Below, piece after piece: positions 1-9,602 of a stretch of 64,000 bases of DNA (within the stretch, counting starts at the first letter, position 1; each line of letters starts with the position of its first letter). Origin of the DNA: Vibrio ziniensis (GTDB lineage: Bacteria > Pseudomonadota > Gammaproteobacteria > Enterobacterales > Vibrionaceae); contig NZ_CP049332.1 of the NCBI RefSeq assembly GCF_011064285.1, positions 682,001 through 746,000 on the forward strand, written 5' to 3'. The notes under the pieces are model-generated. The model ran no database searches. It was given only the letters and a program-made list of their open reading frames with translations, and was not told the DNA's origin. The position numbers and the translations under genes were made by a program.

Positions 1-1
1 T

Positions 2-457
2 TCATTTAAACATCTGTGCTGCATTGATGCTCGTGAAGTTGTGTTGAACTGCCCTAGTGATATAGAAGTAAAAGATTTATTTAAGTGGCATAGCTTGGCT
101 GGCGTATTTTATGCGGATGATGACATTGACACACTCGTCAAAGGAATGGGTAAGATCTTAAAAGGCGAGATGTGGCTTACTCGTCGTTTAGCTCAAGAAT
201 ATATTCTACATTATCGTGCGGGTAACTCTGTGGTCACATCTCAGATGTTCTCAAAATTAACAAAGCGCGAACAACAGATAATAAAGTTGCTTGGTAGTGG
301 TGCATCCAATATTGAAATCGCGGATCAGCTTTATGTAAGCGAAAATACAGTTAAGACTCATCTTCACAATGTATTTAAGAAGATCAATGCTAAGAATCGT
401 CTCCAAGCATTAATTTGGGCAAAAAACAATATTGGGCTCGAAGAAGTCAGCCAATAG
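2..457 (+). CDS. vpsT: VpsT/CsgD-type LuxR-family regulator, 5' end missing
   Basis: This is the C-terminal part of a response-regulator-like transcription factor with a LuxR-type helix-turn-helix (about 260-430). The reading frame is open to the window edge, so the GTG at 41 is not a real start and the receiver-like domain lies mostly outside. The residues WLTR (172-183) match the W-[FLM]-[TS]-R motif through which VpsT of Vibrio cholerae binds cyclic di-GMP. VpsT-type proteins activate biofilm matrix genes when c-di-GMP is high. The neighbours (ybjQ-like, oxygenase, speG, mal genes) fit the vpsT locus of V. cholerae chromosome II as I remember it. Other CsgD-like paralogues of Vibrio (CpsQ/CpsS/BrpT types) cannot be excluded without the N-terminus. 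Confidence 0.75.
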   Translation, partial: SFKHLCCIDAREVVLNCPSDIEVKDLFKWHSLAGVFYADDDIDTLVKGMGKILKGEMWLTRRLAQEYILHYRAGNSVVTSQMFSKLTKREQQIIKLLGSGASNIEIADQLYVSENTVKTHLHNVFKKINAKNRLQALIWAKNNIGLEEVSQ

Positions 458-492
458 CCTTTCAGCTCATGAGTATTATTTTATTTGTAATG

Positions 493-517
493 AAAAAGGT
501 AGCTAAGCTGCCTTTTT
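493..517 (+). terminator. Intrinsic terminator after the vpsT-like gene
   Basis: A 10-bp stem (493-502 with 508-517, one G-T wobble) has a 5-base loop and ends in a run of T. The A-run on the left makes it usable on the minus strand too. It overlaps the stop codon of the convergent ybjQ-like gene. Confidence 0.8.
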
Positions 518-837
518 TATTCGACAAATACAGCAGTACCGCTTACCGACACCATTAACATACCGTTAGTTTTACCAAACGTTTCGTAGTCTAAATCAAT
601 TCCAACGACAGCATTCGCTCCGAGCTCTTTGGCTCGAGCTTCAAGTTCAGTTAGTGCGATTGTTCGTGCCTTTTGCAACTCATGTTCATAAGTTGCTGAA
701 CGTCCACCGACGATATCTCTGATACCTGCGAACAAATCTTTAAATATGTTTGCACCGAGAATGGCCTCTCCTGCAATAACGCCGCAATAACGAACTATTC
801 GTTTGCCTTCTACGGTAGGGGTTGTGGTTACTATCAT
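517..837 (-). CDS. YbjQ-type protein, UPF0145 (DUF74) family
   Basis: The 106-residue protein has the usual length of the UPF0145/YbjQ family, also called the YbjQ_1 heavy-metal-binding-like domain. Recognisable parts are the N-terminal TTTPTVEGK, the central GGRS.TYE segment and the C-terminal repeat rich in [14 protein letters not shown]. Family members form small oligomeric beta-rich rings; their cellular role is not established and the old 'heavy-metal binding' label is weakly supported. The gene is monocistronic and convergent with the vpsT-like gene, sharing its terminator. No signal peptide or membrane segment is visible, so it should be cytoplasmic. Confidence 0.85.
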   Translation of the reverse strand: MIVTTTPTVEGKRIVRYCGVIAGEAILGANIFKDLFAGIRDIVGGRSATYEHELQKARTIALTELEARAKELGANAVVGIDLDYETFGKTNGMLMVSVSGTAVFVE

Positions 838-1045
838 GAGATATTCCCAATTAAAATTATGTGGTTTAACTTTGTTATATCATCTTTAGCTTGTTGTTGC
901 TTTATTACTTTTGTTACTTGTCTAATATGTTGATTTTTAACAACTATATTTGATAATTAATTTTATCCTTCAAGATTAAGATGTTGATTTGCTGTCCTGA
1001 CATACTCTGGTTATAACGCTTTCTTTTTCTTCGTGTGTGAGGGAT

Positions 1046-1654
1046 ATGGCTTTAGAACAGCTGTTAGATTCAATTGCTGAAAAAGGTTGGTATATCTGGG
1101 ATGATTTCTTAACCATTGAGCAAGTGAAGCTACTCAAGAATTGTGCTTCTGACGATTGGCATCGAGCACGAATTGGACGAAAAGAAGAGATTCAGCGAGC
1201 AACGGACATTCGTCGAGATAAAATTCAATGGCTAGATGTTGATATGGGCCAACCTGTGCAAGACTATCTAGAACGTATGGAGTCTATTCGTAGAGAAGTA
1301 AATCAATCTCTATTTTTGGGCTTGTTTGAATATGAAGCTCATTTTGCTCAATACGAAGTTGGAGACTTCTACAAAAAGCACTTAGATGCATTTCGTGGCA
1401 ATGAAAGTCGCAAATTGACGACGGTCTTTTACATGAATGAAGACTGGAGTGAAGAAAACGGTGGTGAGTTAAACGTTTATGATCTTAATGATCAACTGAT
1501 TCAAACCATTGCACCAATTGCAGGTCGATTAGTTGTATTTCTTTCAGAGCAATTCCCACATGAAGTACTTCCTGCTCGCGCAAAGCGCCATAGTATAGCC
1601 GGTTGGTTTCGTACAAACGGTGTTAGTGAAAGTCGTTTCGATATTCTTTCTTAA
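1046..1654 (+). CDS. 2-oxoglutarate/Fe(II)-dependent dioxygenase, SM-20/prolyl hydroxylase-like
   Basis: This is a 202-residue cytoplasmic protein of the prolyl-4-hydroxylase-like 2OG-Fe(II) oxygenase family. Counting from the ATG at 1046, the iron triad is H112-x-D114 and H172, and R181 in RHSIAGW is placed to bind the 2-oxoglutarate C5 carboxylate. The segment between (RKLTTVFYMN, NGGEL) is typical of the double-stranded beta-helix core. An in-frame GTG lies three codons upstream, but the ATG fits the family N-terminus better. The substrate is unknown; bacterial relatives hydroxylate prolyl residues in proteins such as EF-Tu. It is a single gene closed by a strong terminator. It sits in the conserved vpsT-speG-mal neighbourhood. 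Confidence 0.88.
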   Translation: MALEQLLDSIAEKGWYIWDDFLTIEQVKLLKNCASDDWHRARIGRKEEIQRATDIRRDKIQWLDVDMGQPVQDYLERMESIRREVNQSLFLGLFEYEAHFAQYEVGDFYKKHLDAFRGNESRKLTTVFYMNEDWSEENGGELNVYDLNDQLIQTIAPIAGRLVVFLSEQFPHEVLPARAKRHSIAGWFRTNGVSESRFDILS

Positions 1655-1657
1655 AGT

Positions 1658-1680
1658 AAAACAGGCTATTAGCCTGTTTT
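1658..1680 (+). terminator. Strong intrinsic terminator after the oxygenase gene
   Basis: A perfect 10-bp inverted repeat (1658-1667 and 1671-1680, 3-base loop) is followed by more T residues. It lies between convergent genes and should serve both the oxygenase gene and speG. Confidence 0.9.
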
Positions 1681-1699
1681 TTTACCATATAGTTCAACG

Positions 1700-2224
1700 C
1701 TAAACGCGAGCTTGTGTTAAATACTGATGTTGAAGGATATACATACGTTTCACATCTCTGTATTGACCGTTGATAAAGAACTCTTCAACAAGATGGCCTT
1801 CCTCAATAAAGCCACATTGTTCATAGAGATGCACTGCTTTTTCATTTTCTATTGCTACATGTAAGTAAATTTTATGAAGATTAAGAATTGTGAATGAATA
1901 GTCTAATGCTTTATTGATCAATGTGTTAGCGTATCCTTTACCTTGATGTTCTGGAGTAATAATGATCTGGAACTCTGCACTGCGATGAATGTAGTTAATT
2001 TCAATTAATTCTACTAGGCCAATCAGTGCTTTATTCTCATCTTCAACAACAAAACGGCGCTCTGCATTGTCGTGAATGTGTTTGTTGTACAGTTCTTCTA
2101 ACTCATCGAATGACTCATACGGCTCTTCAAACCAATAAGACATAATGTTTCGATTGTTGTTTAAATTATGGATAAATCGTAGGTCGCCACGTTCTAACGC
2201 TCGAAGAGATAAATGCTGTTTCAT
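1700..2224 (-). CDS. speG: Spermidine N1-acetyltransferase SpeG
   Basis: This 174-residue GNAT enzyme transfers acetyl from acetyl-CoA to spermidine or spermine, detoxifying excess polyamine in the cytoplasm. It has the full length of the family. The acetyl-CoA loop is HQGKGYAN, preceded by the beta-4 strand FQIIIT. The C-terminal [13 protein letters not shown] is the usual GNAT motif, and the acidic N-terminal region (YWFEEPYES) corresponds to the allosteric polyamine pocket of the dodecameric V. cholerae enzyme. In V. cholerae speG sits beside malK on chromosome II, as here. It is monocistronic and convergent with the oxygenase gene. Confidence 0.93.
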   Translation of the reverse strand: MKQHLSLRALERGDLRFIHNLNNNRNIMSYWFEEPYESFDELEELYNKHIHDNAERRFVVEDENKALIGLVELIEINYIHRSAEFQIIITPEHQGKGYANTLINKALDYSFTILNLHKIYLHVAIENEKAVHLYEQCGFIEEGHLVEEFFINGQYRDVKRMYILQHQYLTQARV

Positions 2225-2754
2225 ATTAATGCCTTGTATTGATGATAGGGTTTTGTAGCATAGTATTATGACAATTTGCTCTCTTAACTTTTATGGTTCG
2301 GCTTTCTAAAATATAACACCTTAGATGTTATAAGATGAGTCTCTAGTTACATTTTACTCAATATATCTGTGCAAATTGCATTTTATAATGAAACCTATTT
2401 ATTTTTATCTTTATTATAAGTATGGACTTAGAGTATTAAAAATAATTAACTTTAACTAAAGTTTAGTTAGCTATTTGTATTTATTAGTATATTTGTGTTG
2501 TTAAAAATATAAATTTGTACTGCTTAAGAGTATACGGAACTTTTGAAAAATAACTTAAAGTTGATGGATGTAACTAGCATTTACTTCTAGTCTAAGAAAT
2601 AGTAACTGTTTTAGTTGTTGGTGTGATAATAACATTCGTTTGAAACTTTAATTAATTAGTTTCTTTAAATAAATAATTATTGCTTTGATTAGAAATCTAG
2701 TATGAGGAGATGTATTCATATATTGGTGCATGAAATCAGATAAGGAAATATATC
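2225..2754. other. AT-rich intergenic region, no gene seen
   Basis: About 530 bases between speG and a small secreted-protein gene. The sequence is strongly AT-rich with many stops in all frames, and I found no coding remnant. It must hold the speG promoter (minus strand) and the promoter of the gene at 2755, but I could not assign either with certainty. Confidence 0.5.
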
Positions 2755-3165
2755 GTGATAACTAAATTTATATTGGCTGTTTCATCCTTAATAGTCTCCA
2801 ACTTGGTGATTGCTAACGATAGTATGACTATGTTTGTGCCGCAATATGAGCTAAAAAAATTAATGCAGTATGACTTTTCTAATCATCTAGGTGGTTTTTT
2901 ATCTGTAAATATTATTGACTCTAATATCAATGCTATTGACCGTTTTAAAGGTGTAACATTGAACAGTAATTATTATGAACAAATTCAATCTGATTTGATT
3001 CCTGAAAATCAGATTATGACCGAAGCATATGGAGATGGTAAATATTCAGAAGTGGTTGTTTACTGGGGTGATAGTGATGTAAGTAATGAAAACCAGCTTT
3101 ATGATGATATCCAACAATTACTATTAACGAATGGTAGTAAAAATAATTTAGTGATTAACTACTAA
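2755..3165 (+). CDS. Small secreted protein of unknown function
   Basis: This 136-residue protein is not one I recognise. A clear signal peptide is present: basic M-I-T-K start, hydrophobic stretch of about 15 residues and a probable cut after VIAN near residue 20. The mature part is acidic and has no cysteine, so it is probably a periplasmic or secreted soluble protein. The start is GTG, supported by an AAGGA about 10 bases upstream; no in-frame ATG offers a better N-terminus. It stands alone between AT-rich flanks, and its AT content is higher than the neighbouring mal genes, which may mean more recent acquisition or weak selection. Confidence 0.6.
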   Translation: MITKFILAVSSLIVSNLVIANDSMTMFVPQYELKKLMQYDFSNHLGGFLSVNIIDSNINAIDRFKGVTLNSNYYEQIQSDLIPENQIMTEAYGDGKYSEVVVYWGDSDVSNENQLYDDIQQLLLTNGSKNNLVINY

Positions 3166-3267
3166 CGATAAGCTGAAGTATTATGGCAAAGAATAGACTT
3201 AAAGGACTTTTGTTGAATGGTTTTATCAATTTATCGTTGTTCTAGCCAGTTTATATAAAAGTTAAAT

Positions 3268-3296
3268 GTCCCCTCAAACGTTAGTTCCAAGGGGAC
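3268..3296 (-). terminator. Hairpin downstream of malK
   Basis: A 7-bp GC-rich inverted repeat (3268-3274 with 3290-3296) has a 15-base loop and lies just past the malK stop codon. The T tract on the minus side is weak, so it could be a terminator or an mRNA 3'-end stabiliser. Confidence 0.5.
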
Positions 3297-3318
3297 GTTA
3301 ATATATAGGTGTTAAGGT

Positions 3319-4446
3319 TCAATAGTCTTTTGGCAATTCAACACCTTTCTCTTTGAATAAGCGACGGCAAGCTCGTCCATCACTGTGGAATAGGTGACAT
3401 CGGTGTGCTGGAATTCCAATTGATAGTACATCATCGGTTTCAACATCTAATGTGTCTGGCTGGCGGTAGATAACATCAGAGTCTGAGCCTTTTAGGTTCA
3501 TGTATACCTGAGTTTCATTGCCTAATTTCTCTACCATCATCACTTTTCCTTCAATTCGTGCATCCCCTTCACTTGCTGTCAGCAAATGCTCTGGTCGTAC
3601 ACCTAATGACATTCGTTCACCACGATTTACGGTGGTGCCGTCAACAGGAATCCAGAAAGCAGTACCATTTGAAAGTTGAACCATGACTCTGCCTTTCTCT
3701 ACGTTTTCGATGAAAACGCTCATAAAGTTCATTTTTGGAGAACCAATAAAGCCAGCCACAAAACGATTTCTAGGATAATGATAAAGTTCTAGCGGCTGGC
3801 CAACCTGTGACACATAGCCAGCATCCAATACGACAATTTTGTCGGCCATAGTCATTGCTTCGACCTGGTCATGGGTCACATAAATCATTGTGCAGCCCAG
3901 CTTTCGTTGCAATTTCGTTATTTCTGAACGCATTTGAACGCGAAGCGCAGCATCTAGGTTTGAGAGTGGTTCATCAAGCAGAAATACATTTGGCTGAGAT
4001 ACCAGTGTTCGACCGATAGCCACACGTTGACGTTGGCCCCCCGACAGCGCTTTTGGTTGGCGATCCAGCAAATGAGTGAGCTGCAGAATATCAGCAGCAT
4101 GGTCAACACGTTTGTGGATTTCTTCTTTATTGGCTTTTGCGAGTTTTAAGCCAAATGACATGTTGTCGTAAAGGTTTAAGTGTGGGTATAGAGCGTAAGA
4201 CTGGAATACCATACCAACCCCACGCTTAGATGGTTCAACATCATTCATTCGTTGGTCACCAATGTATAAGTCACCAGATGTGATGTCTTCTAAACCTGCA
4301 ATACAGCGAAGTAACGTCGATTTACCACAACCGGATGGACCTACAAATACAACGAATTCGCCTTCTTTAATGTCTAAATCGACATTTTTAGAAATCACTA
4401 CATCGCCATAGGCTTTACAAACATTTTTTAACGTGACATTCGACAT
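3319..4446 (-). CDS. malK: Maltose/maltodextrin ABC transporter ATPase MalK
   Basis: This 375-residue ATPase powers the MalFGK2 importer at the inner face of the cytoplasmic membrane. The Walker A motif GPSGCGKST is at 36-44, the Q-loop at about 82, the signature LSGGQ at 134-138, Walker B at 154-160 and the switch His at about 192. The roughly 140-residue C-terminal regulatory (TOBE-type) domain, which in E. coli binds MalT and enzyme IIA-Glc, is complete. It is transcribed away from malE-malF-malG, the same divergent layout as in E. coli and V. cholerae. The shared 740-bp intergenic region carries MalT-type boxes, so co-regulation by MalT is likely. Confidence 0.96.
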   Translation of the reverse strand: MSNVTLKNVCKAYGDVVISKNVDLDIKEGEFVVFVGPSGCGKSTLLRCIAGLEDITSGDLYIGDQRMNDVEPSKRGVGMVFQSYALYPHLNLYDNMSFGLKLAKANKEEIHKRVDHAADILQLTHLLDRQPKALSGGQRQRVAIGRTLVSQPNVFLLDEPLSNLDAALRVQMRSEITKLQRKLGCTMIYVTHDQVEAMTMADKIVVLDAGYVSQVGQPLELYHYPRNRFVAGFIGSPKMNFMSVFIENVEKGRVMVQLSNGTAFWIPVDGTTVNRGERMSLGVRPEHLLTASEGDARIEGKVMMVEKLGNETQVYMNLKGSDSDVIYRQPDTLDVETDDVLSIGIPAHRCHLFHSDGRACRRLFKEKGVELPKDY

Positions 4447-4886
4447 CTAGCTCGTCCTCGATCAACACTTTTTAATTACTACTGCTCATCATTGTATGAC
4501 ATTGTTTTACTCAAAAATCTGTTAGCAATAGTAGTAGGAATACATTTATGTTTATGATTTCTCGGCTTTGAGATGAATCATTTAAGCAGCTATTTCGCAT
4601 CAGGCCTAAACTAGCTTTTAACCTTAATCGGTAAGAAAAGAAAGGGTGAAGTATTTCAATGACATTTGGGTATACGCTGCTCGAAACCATACATCACCCT
4701 TCATAGCCAAAAAATCAGGCACTTATATAGCAGCTATGTACTCCCCCCGGCACACAATTGTGTCGTATACATATTTGCGAAAGTGCCTCAATCGGCAATG
4801 TAAACTAGGACCTAAATATGGGTACTAAGAAAGACTCTTACCATCCGCTTTGGACCTAGCTAGTCTCTAAGATGCAAGGCTCGATG

Positions 4887-4953
4887 ACATCCTCCTAATG
4901 TGATTTTTTGTAGGGGGAGTAGAAGAGGATGAGTAGGAGGAGGGGGGATAAGG
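4887..4953. promoter_or_regulatory. Cluster of MalT-type boxes
   Basis: MalT binds asymmetric sites close to GGGGA(T/G)GAGG with a GGA(T/G)GA core. Here GGGGATAAGG lies at 4944-4953 (one mismatch), a perfect GGATGA core at 4927-4932, a GGAGGA run between them, and a minus-strand near-match (core GGATGT) at 4887-4896. The arrangement of repeated boxes between divergent mal operons resembles that of E. coli malEp-malKp. The match is by eye. Confidence 0.6.
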
Positions 4954-5094
4954 CGTAGTTAGATCAATCTCAAATAATTGATGCTTTTGAAGTTGAGATT
5001 GCTCACAACAAAGCGTCTTTTTGTGACATTCATCTATCACTTGTGGCGATAGAGATCACGAAAATAGTCCATAATACCAAAGGCGTAGTGCATA

Positions 5095-5106
5095 GGAGGA
5101 TGAGTC
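5095..5106 (+). promoter_or_regulatory. Promoter-proximal MalT box for malE
   Basis: The GGATGA core at 5098-5103 is followed about 25 bases later by a TGATAT-like -10 element near 5126-5132. In MalT-dependent promoters the last box is centred about 37 bases before the start site, which fits a start near 5138 and a leader of about 55 bases before malE. Confidence 0.6.
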
Positions 5107-5193
5107 ATTGTCTGTTTTTTCTGATGATATATGACGAAATACGGCAAAACCTCTTGGTTAGCCCTACAACATAAATATTAAAAGGATATGAAC

Positions 5194-6375
5194 ATGAAAA
5201 ATGCCCTAAGTACTGTAGCGCTAAGTACGTTAGTTGCCCTTGGTTCTTTTGGAGCTCACGCTGCAATTGAAGAAGGTCAATTGACTATCTGGATCAATGG
5301 AGACAAAGGCTACAACGGATTGGCTGAAGTTGGTAAAAAATTCGAAGAAGACACCGGTATTAAAGTAACGGTTGCGCATCCTGATGCTCTTCAAGATAAA
5401 TTCCCTCAAACAGCTTCGACTGGCGACGGTCCTGATATCGTATTTTGGGCACATGACCGTTTTGGTGGTTATGCTGAAGCTGGTTTACTAGTAGAAGTTA
5501 AACCATCGAAACAAATTAAAGATGGCATCATCGATTTCGCTTGGGACGCAGTGAACTACAAAGGCAAACTTATTGGTTACCCAATTGCAGTCGAGTCGTT
5601 ATCTCTGATTTACAATAAAGACCTAGTTCCAAATCCACCAAAATCTTGGGAAGAAGTTGCTGAGTTGAATGCTAAGCTTAAAAAGCAAGGTAAGTCAGCT
5701 ATTATGTGGAACCTTAAAGAACCGTATTTCACTTGGCCACTCATGGCAGCTGATGGTGGTTACGCATTCAAATACACATCACAAGGTTACAACATAAAAG
5801 ATGCAGGTATTGCTAACAAGGGTGTTGCTGATGCAATGGGCTTTGTAAAAGGTCTTGTAGACAAAGGCATTATCTCTTCAGATATGGATTACTCGGTTTC
5901 TGAAGCTGAATTTAACAAAGGTAATACAGCAATGACAATCAATGGTCCTTGGTCATGGGGCAACATTGATAAGTCAGGCGTCAACTACGGTGTAACCACT
6001 CTGCCTAAATTTAATGGTCACTCTTCCAAACCGTTCGTTGGTGTATTAACTGCGGGTATCAGCACTGCATCGCCTAACAAAGATCTAGCAGTAGAGTTCA
6101 TTGAAAACTACCTACTGACGAACGATGGTCTACGTAAGATGAATGACGACAAGCCACTAGGTGCCGTAGCTTTGAACTCATTCCAAAAAGAATTGGGTAA
6201 TGACCCTCGCATTGCAGCAACAATGGACAACGCAATGAACGGCGAAATTATGCCAAACATCCCACAAATGAACGCATTCTGGGGTGCAGCTAAGAACGCA
6301 ATTATCAACATTGTTGATGGTCGTCAAACTGTGGATGCCGCATTAGCAGACGCAGAAAAGCAAATGGTTAAGTAA
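5194..6375 (+). CDS. malE: Periplasmic maltose/maltodextrin-binding protein MalE
   Basis: This protein binds maltose and maltodextrins in the periplasm and delivers them to MalFGK2. The N-terminus is a clean signal peptide ending in GAHA about 23 residues in, and the mature part begins [20 protein letters not shown], very close to the E. coli protein. [22 protein letters not shown] is another family hallmark. Two ATGs lie six bases apart (5188 and 5194). I prefer the second because the AAAAGGA ribosome-binding site is about 8 bases from it and it gives the usual MK-type signal start. It is the first gene of malE-malF-malG, with a GC-rich hairpin before malF that probably lowers downstream expression. 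Confidence 0.96.
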   Translation: MKNALSTVALSTLVALGSFGAHAAIEEGQLTIWINGDKGYNGLAEVGKKFEEDTGIKVTVAHPDALQDKFPQTASTGDGPDIVFWAHDRFGGYAEAGLLVEVKPSKQIKDGIIDFAWDAVNYKGKLIGYPIAVESLSLIYNKDLVPNPPKSWEEVAELNAKLKKQGKSAIMWNLKEPYFTWPLMAADGGYAFKYTSQGYNIKDAGIANKGVADAMGFVKGLVDKGIISSDMDYSVSEAEFNKGNTAMTINGPWSWGNIDKSGVNYGVTTLPKFNGHSSKPFVGVLTAGISTASPNKDLAVEFIENYLLTNDGLRKMNDDKPLGAVALNSFQKELGNDPRIAATMDNAMNGEIMPNIPQMNAFWGAAKNAIINIVDGRQTVDAALADAEKQMVK

Positions 6376-6392
6376 TCTTTTAGTTCTACTTT

Positions 6393-6412
6393 GGGGAGGG
6401 GGTAACTCCTCC
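6393..6412 (+). promoter_or_regulatory. malE-malF intercistronic hairpin
   Basis: A G-rich arm (from 6393) can pair with CTCCTCC at 6406-6412, then TTATTTT follows. A comparable structure in E. coli sits between malE and malF and makes the binding protein far more abundant than the permease. Here it is short and imperfect, so the role is an inference. Confidence 0.4.
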
Positions 6413-6448
6413 TTATTTTCTCAGTTTAATTCGCTAGCAGGTTGTACT

Positions 6449-8023
6449 ATGCAGTCAGTTCAAGGTTCAGAAGCGATGTCGCCACCGTCAGCAGCACTAT
6501 CTACCAATAAGCGAACGCTACTTAAATGGGCAGTCTTAGGCGCTATTGGTGTTGTTAACGGTTATGCATCCATTCTTATGTATTCGCGCGGTGAGTCTGC
6601 CTTCGCGTTACTTACTCTCTCTCTTACCGCATTAGCACTTTATATTTTTGGTAGTAAGAAAACTTACGCTCACCGCTATATTTACCCGGGTATCGCCGGG
6701 ATGATTTTGTTCATCCTTTTCCCTTTGGCGTATACGGTTAATTTGGCTTTCACGAATTATAGCGCTAAGAACCAACTCTCTTTAGAGCGTGCTCAGTCAG
6801 TATTGATGGATAGAACGTTCCAAAGTGGTCAAAGTTATTCTTTTGACTTGTACGAAACCGACTTAGGTTTTCAAATCACTATTCAAGATGGTGATACTCA
6901 ATATGTGACAGAAGCTTTTACGCTAAATGAAGCAAGTCGTGAGTTGAACCTTACGCCAACAGAACAACCTGTAACAGGTAATAAGGCACCGATCAAAACG
7001 ATCATAAGTAATCGTGCAGCCCTCAGTGAATTCGACCTACACTTTCCTAATGGTGATGATATCCGCATGAGCGGCCTACGTAAGTTTGCTGCCGTCGTAC
7101 CTTTATATAAAATGCATGACGATGGTGAGACACTGACAAACCAAGAAACGGGTGAGATGTTACGCCCTAATATGGATGTAGGTTATTACCAACCAGTCGA
7201 TGAGAGCGGTCATTTCGTTGGTTCAACAGTATCTCCGGGCTTTATCGTTTCAATCGGTACACACAACTTCGAACGTGTGTGGAAAGATGATGGTATCAAA
7301 GAGCCATTTATCAGTATCTTTATCTGGACGGTTATTTTCTCGCTGCTGACTGTTGTGTTCACTCTGATGATTGGCTTAGTGCTTGCGAGTGTTGTTCAGT
7401 GGGAAGCGCTAAAAGGTAGAGCGGTTTATCGCGTATTGTTAATTCTGCCTTACGCCGTTCCAGCGTTCATTTCGATTCTTATCTTTAAAGGCCTGTTCAA
7501 CCAAAGCTTTGGTGAAATCAATATGTTGCTCAATGCTATCTTCGGTATTAGCCCAACTTGGTTCTCAGATCCTTTACTTGCCAAAACTATGGTGTTGATT
7601 GTGAACACATGGCTAGGTTTCCCTTACATGATGATTCTATGTATGGGGCTTTTAAAGGCCATTCCAGAAGACTTGTATGAAGCATCGGCAATTGATGGTT
7701 CAAACTTTGTGAGCAATTTTACTCGTATCACACTGCCTTTAATGATTAAACCGATGACACCACTTCTTATTGCAAGTTTTGCCTTTAACTTCAATAACTT
7801 TGTGATGATTCAACTATTGACGCAAGGCGGACCGAACATGATTGGTACTTCAGAGCCTGCGGGTTATACCGACCTATTAGTTAGCTATACCTATCGTATT
7901 GCGTTCGAAGGGGCTGGTGGCCAAGATTTTGGTTTGGCGAGTGCAATTGCCACTCTGATTTTCTTACTCGTGGGTGGGTTGGCATTACTCAACCTCCGTT
8001 TCACTAAGCTTGAACAAGATTAA
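6449..8023 (+). CDS. malF: Maltose ABC transporter permease MalF
   Basis: This 524-residue inner-membrane subunit forms the MalF half of the maltose channel. It keeps the extra N-terminal membrane helices and the large periplasmic P2 domain (roughly residues 95-275) that contacts MalE and is diagnostic for MalF. The EAA coupling loop ([10 protein letters not shown]...ITLPLMIKP) sits near residues 411-435, where it docks on MalK. An in-frame ATG ten codons later (MSPPSAALS) is a possible alternative start. The gene lies 73 bases after malE and 11 bases before malG. Confidence 0.95.
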   Translation: MQSVQGSEAMSPPSAALSTNKRTLLKWAVLGAIGVVNGYASILMYSRGESAFALLTLSLTALALYIFGSKKTYAHRYIYPGIAGMILFILFPLAYTVNLAFTNYSAKNQLSLERAQSVLMDRTFQSGQSYSFDLYETDLGFQITIQDGDTQYVTEAFTLNEASRELNLTPTEQPVTGNKAPIKTIISNRAALSEFDLHFPNGDDIRMSGLRKFAAVVPLYKMHDDGETLTNQETGEMLRPNMDVGYYQPVDESGHFVGSTVSPGFIVSIGTHNFERVWKDDGIKEPFISIFIWTVIFSLLTVVFTLMIGLVLASVVQWEALKGRAVYRVLLILPYAVPAFISILIFKGLFNQSFGEINMLLNAIFGISPTWFSDPLLAKTMVLIVNTWLGFPYMMILCMGLLKAIPEDLYEASAIDGSNFVSNFTRITLPLMIKPMTPLLIASFAFNFNNFVMIQLLTQGGPNMIGTSEPAGYTDLLVSYTYRIAFEGAGGQDFGLASAIATLIFLLVGGLALLNLRFTKLEQD

Positions 8024-8034
8024 GGAGTCGCACT

Positions 8035-8925
8035 ATGGCAATGGTTCAAGGCAAATCCCTAAAATACAGAGTGTTGGCGACGCACATTGCAATGTGGACA
8101 TTCTTAGCATTAATCATTTTCCCACTGTTAATGATCGTAGCGATTTCTTTCCGCGAGGGTAATTTTGCGACAGGTAGTTTGATTCCTGACAGTCCTTCGC
8201 TTGAACACTGGAAGTTGGCGTTAGGTATCGCGGTAGAAAACGCGGATGGATCTGTGACACCACCTCCGTTTCCTGTGTTAACTTGGTTGTGGAACTCGGT
8301 AAAAGTAGCAGCGATCAGTTCTGTGCTAATCGTAGCGTTATCGACAACTTCTGCTTACGCTTTTGCCCGCATGAAGTTCAAGGGTAAAAGCACCATCTTG
8401 AAAGCAATGATGATCTTCCAGATGTTCCCAGCGGTATTAGCATTGGTGGCTCTGTATGCTTTGTTTGACAAGTTAGGGCAGTACATTCCATTCCTAGGTT
8501 TGAATACTCACGGTGGTTTGATTTTCTCTTACTTAGGTGGTATCGCTTTACATGTTTGGACAATCAAAGGTTACTTTGAAACGATTGATCGTTCATTGGA
8601 AGAAGCAGCAGCACTTGACGGAGCAACACCATGGCAAGCATTCCGTTTGGTATTGTTACCGTTATCAGTGCCGATTTTAGCAGTTGTGTTTATTCTCTCA
8701 TTTATCGGTGTCGTCGGTGAGGTTCCAGTGGCATCTCTGTTACTTTCTGATGTAAACTCCTACACACTTGCAGTTGGTATGCAGCAATATTTGTATCCTC
8801 AAAACTATTTATGGGGTGACTTTGCAGCAGCGGCAGTGTTGTCTGCTTTACCAATTACTATCGTATTCTTGCTTGCGCAGCGTTGGCTAGTCGGAGGACT
8901 AACGGCCGGCGGTGTGAAAGGATAA
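8035..8925 (+). CDS. malG: Maltose ABC transporter permease MalG
   Basis: This 296-residue permease has six predicted membrane helices and partners MalF in the MalFGK2 complex. The EAA loop [15 protein letters not shown]...LPLSVP near residues 189-215 binds MalK. The C-terminal tail [10 protein letters not shown] matches the MalG tail that reaches into the MalK nucleotide site. AAGGAG precedes the ATG by 7 bases. It is the last gene of the operon and is followed at once by an intrinsic terminator. Confidence 0.96.
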   Translation: MAMVQGKSLKYRVLATHIAMWTFLALIIFPLLMIVAISFREGNFATGSLIPDSPSLEHWKLALGIAVENADGSVTPPPFPVLTWLWNSVKVAAISSVLIVALSTTSAYAFARMKFKGKSTILKAMMIFQMFPAVLALVALYALFDKLGQYIPFLGLNTHGGLIFSYLGGIALHVWTIKGYFETIDRSLEEAAALDGATPWQAFRLVLLPLSVPILAVVFILSFIGVVGEVPVASLLLSDVNSYTLAVGMQQYLYPQNYLWGDFAAAAVLSALPITIVFLLAQRWLVGGLTAGGVKG

Positions 8926-8934
8926 CAACGATAA

Positions 8935-8954
8935 GGGCGACTGTAAGGTCGCCC
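8935..8954 (+). terminator. Intrinsic terminator of malEFG
   Basis: A perfect 7-bp GC-rich stem (8935-8941 with 8948-8954, 6-base loop) is followed by ATTTTG, ten bases after the malG stop codon. Confidence 0.85.
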
Positions 8955-8955
8955 A

Positions 8956-9110
8956 TTTTGTATCTACTTAACAATTTGGTTTGGCCGCTGATCAGTTAAG
9001 ACAGGTACATACCTTCTGGCGTTACGCATAGCTGGCTGTTAGCTCAATTCCTTACTGTAAATGACTAACGGTTTTTGTAACCATGACCTGAGCTCTGCTC
9101 AGGTTTTTTT
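8956..9110 (+). ncRNA. Possible small RNA gene ending in a strong terminator
   Basis: The stretch between the malG terminator and a second strong plus-strand terminator (perfect 8-bp stem 9086-9093 with 9097-9104, then seven T) has no reading frame. Two plus-strand terminators in a row with no gene between suggest a separate transcript of up to about 150 nt. I see no certain promoter and recognise no known Vibrio sRNA, so this is a hypothesis. Confidence 0.3.
9086..9110 (+). terminator. Second plus-strand intrinsic terminator after malG
   Basis: A perfect 8-bp inverted repeat with a 3-base loop is directly followed by TTTTTTT. On the minus strand there is no T run after the stem, so it acts in the plus direction only. 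Confidence 0.8.
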
Positions 9111-9185
9111 ATGCCTGTTAAATCTGTTTCTGATTTAGGTCAATGAGGGTGTTGTGGACACAAAAATAGCAAAAGTAAAAGTCGC

Positions 9186-9437
9186 CTAGAATTCTTTGCT
9201 GGAGGGTGCGCAGCCAATGTATTGCAGCAGTACGTATAAGCTCTCTTGTTGCAAGGCGACTTTCCTAAACAGGTCTGCAAAAGTGTCATCGCCACCAAAA
9301 CAAGTACGAATGTAGTGATTGATTTCAGAAGGCTGATATCCTTCGACATACAAAGTTCGAATCCAATGATATTCAATAGATTTCAAATCGGAGAGAGTAT
9401 TTTCACTTAAAGTAATATCAGTGGTGGACAATGGCAT
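9186..9437 (-). CDS. Small conserved-looking protein of unknown function
   Basis: This 83-residue acidic, soluble protein is not one I recognise. The sequence reads like a real protein: balanced composition, central WIRTLYVEGYQPSEINHYI and a FGGDDTFADLF segment suggesting two or three helices. No signal peptide or membrane helix is visible. A purine-rich GAGAAAG lies about 8 bases before the ATG. An overlapping frame at 9140-9376 is judged to be its shadow. It lies upstream of alr on the same strand's downstream side and does not form an obvious operon. Confidence 0.55.
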   Translation of the reverse strand: MPLSTTDITLSENTLSDLKSIEYHWIRTLYVEGYQPSEINHYIRTCFGGDDTFADLFRKVALQQESLYVLLQYIGCAPSSKEF

Positions 9438-9602
9438 GTTTTCTTTCTCTAGAGAGCCCGTTTAGTTTTCGAGGCTATTAAAGCAAAGAAAAATGAAGCT
9501 TCTATTACAGCATCAACTGATCAGTAGGATTGGCTTTATTGAGATAGGAAGGTTGAAAAGTAAAGAGCTTGATTTCCATCAAGCTCCTTTTATATTCAGC
9601 CA

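Larger units (their letters stand above)
4447..5193. promoter_or_regulatory. Divergent malK-malE control region
   Basis: About 740 bases separate malK and malE. The half nearer malE contains several MalT-type boxes (listed separately). A 60-codon open frame at 4646-4828 has no ribosome-binding site or recognisable product and I do not treat it as a gene. Candidate CRP half sites (TGTGA and ATCAC motifs between 5018 and 5060) are present but do not form a well-spaced 16-bp palindrome, so I do not annotate a CRP site. Confidence 0.7.

Noticed and set aside
4646..4828. 60-codon frame in the malK-malE gap
   Set aside because: No ribosome-binding site, odd composition and no recognisable product; the gap is a regulatory region.
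5018..5060. CRP site upstream of malE
   Set aside because: TGTGA and ATCAC half sites occur but never with the 6-base spacing of a CRP palindrome.
9140..9376. 78-codon minus-strand frame
   Set aside because: It overlaps the more protein-like 83-codon gene (9186-9437) in another frame; treated as its shadow.
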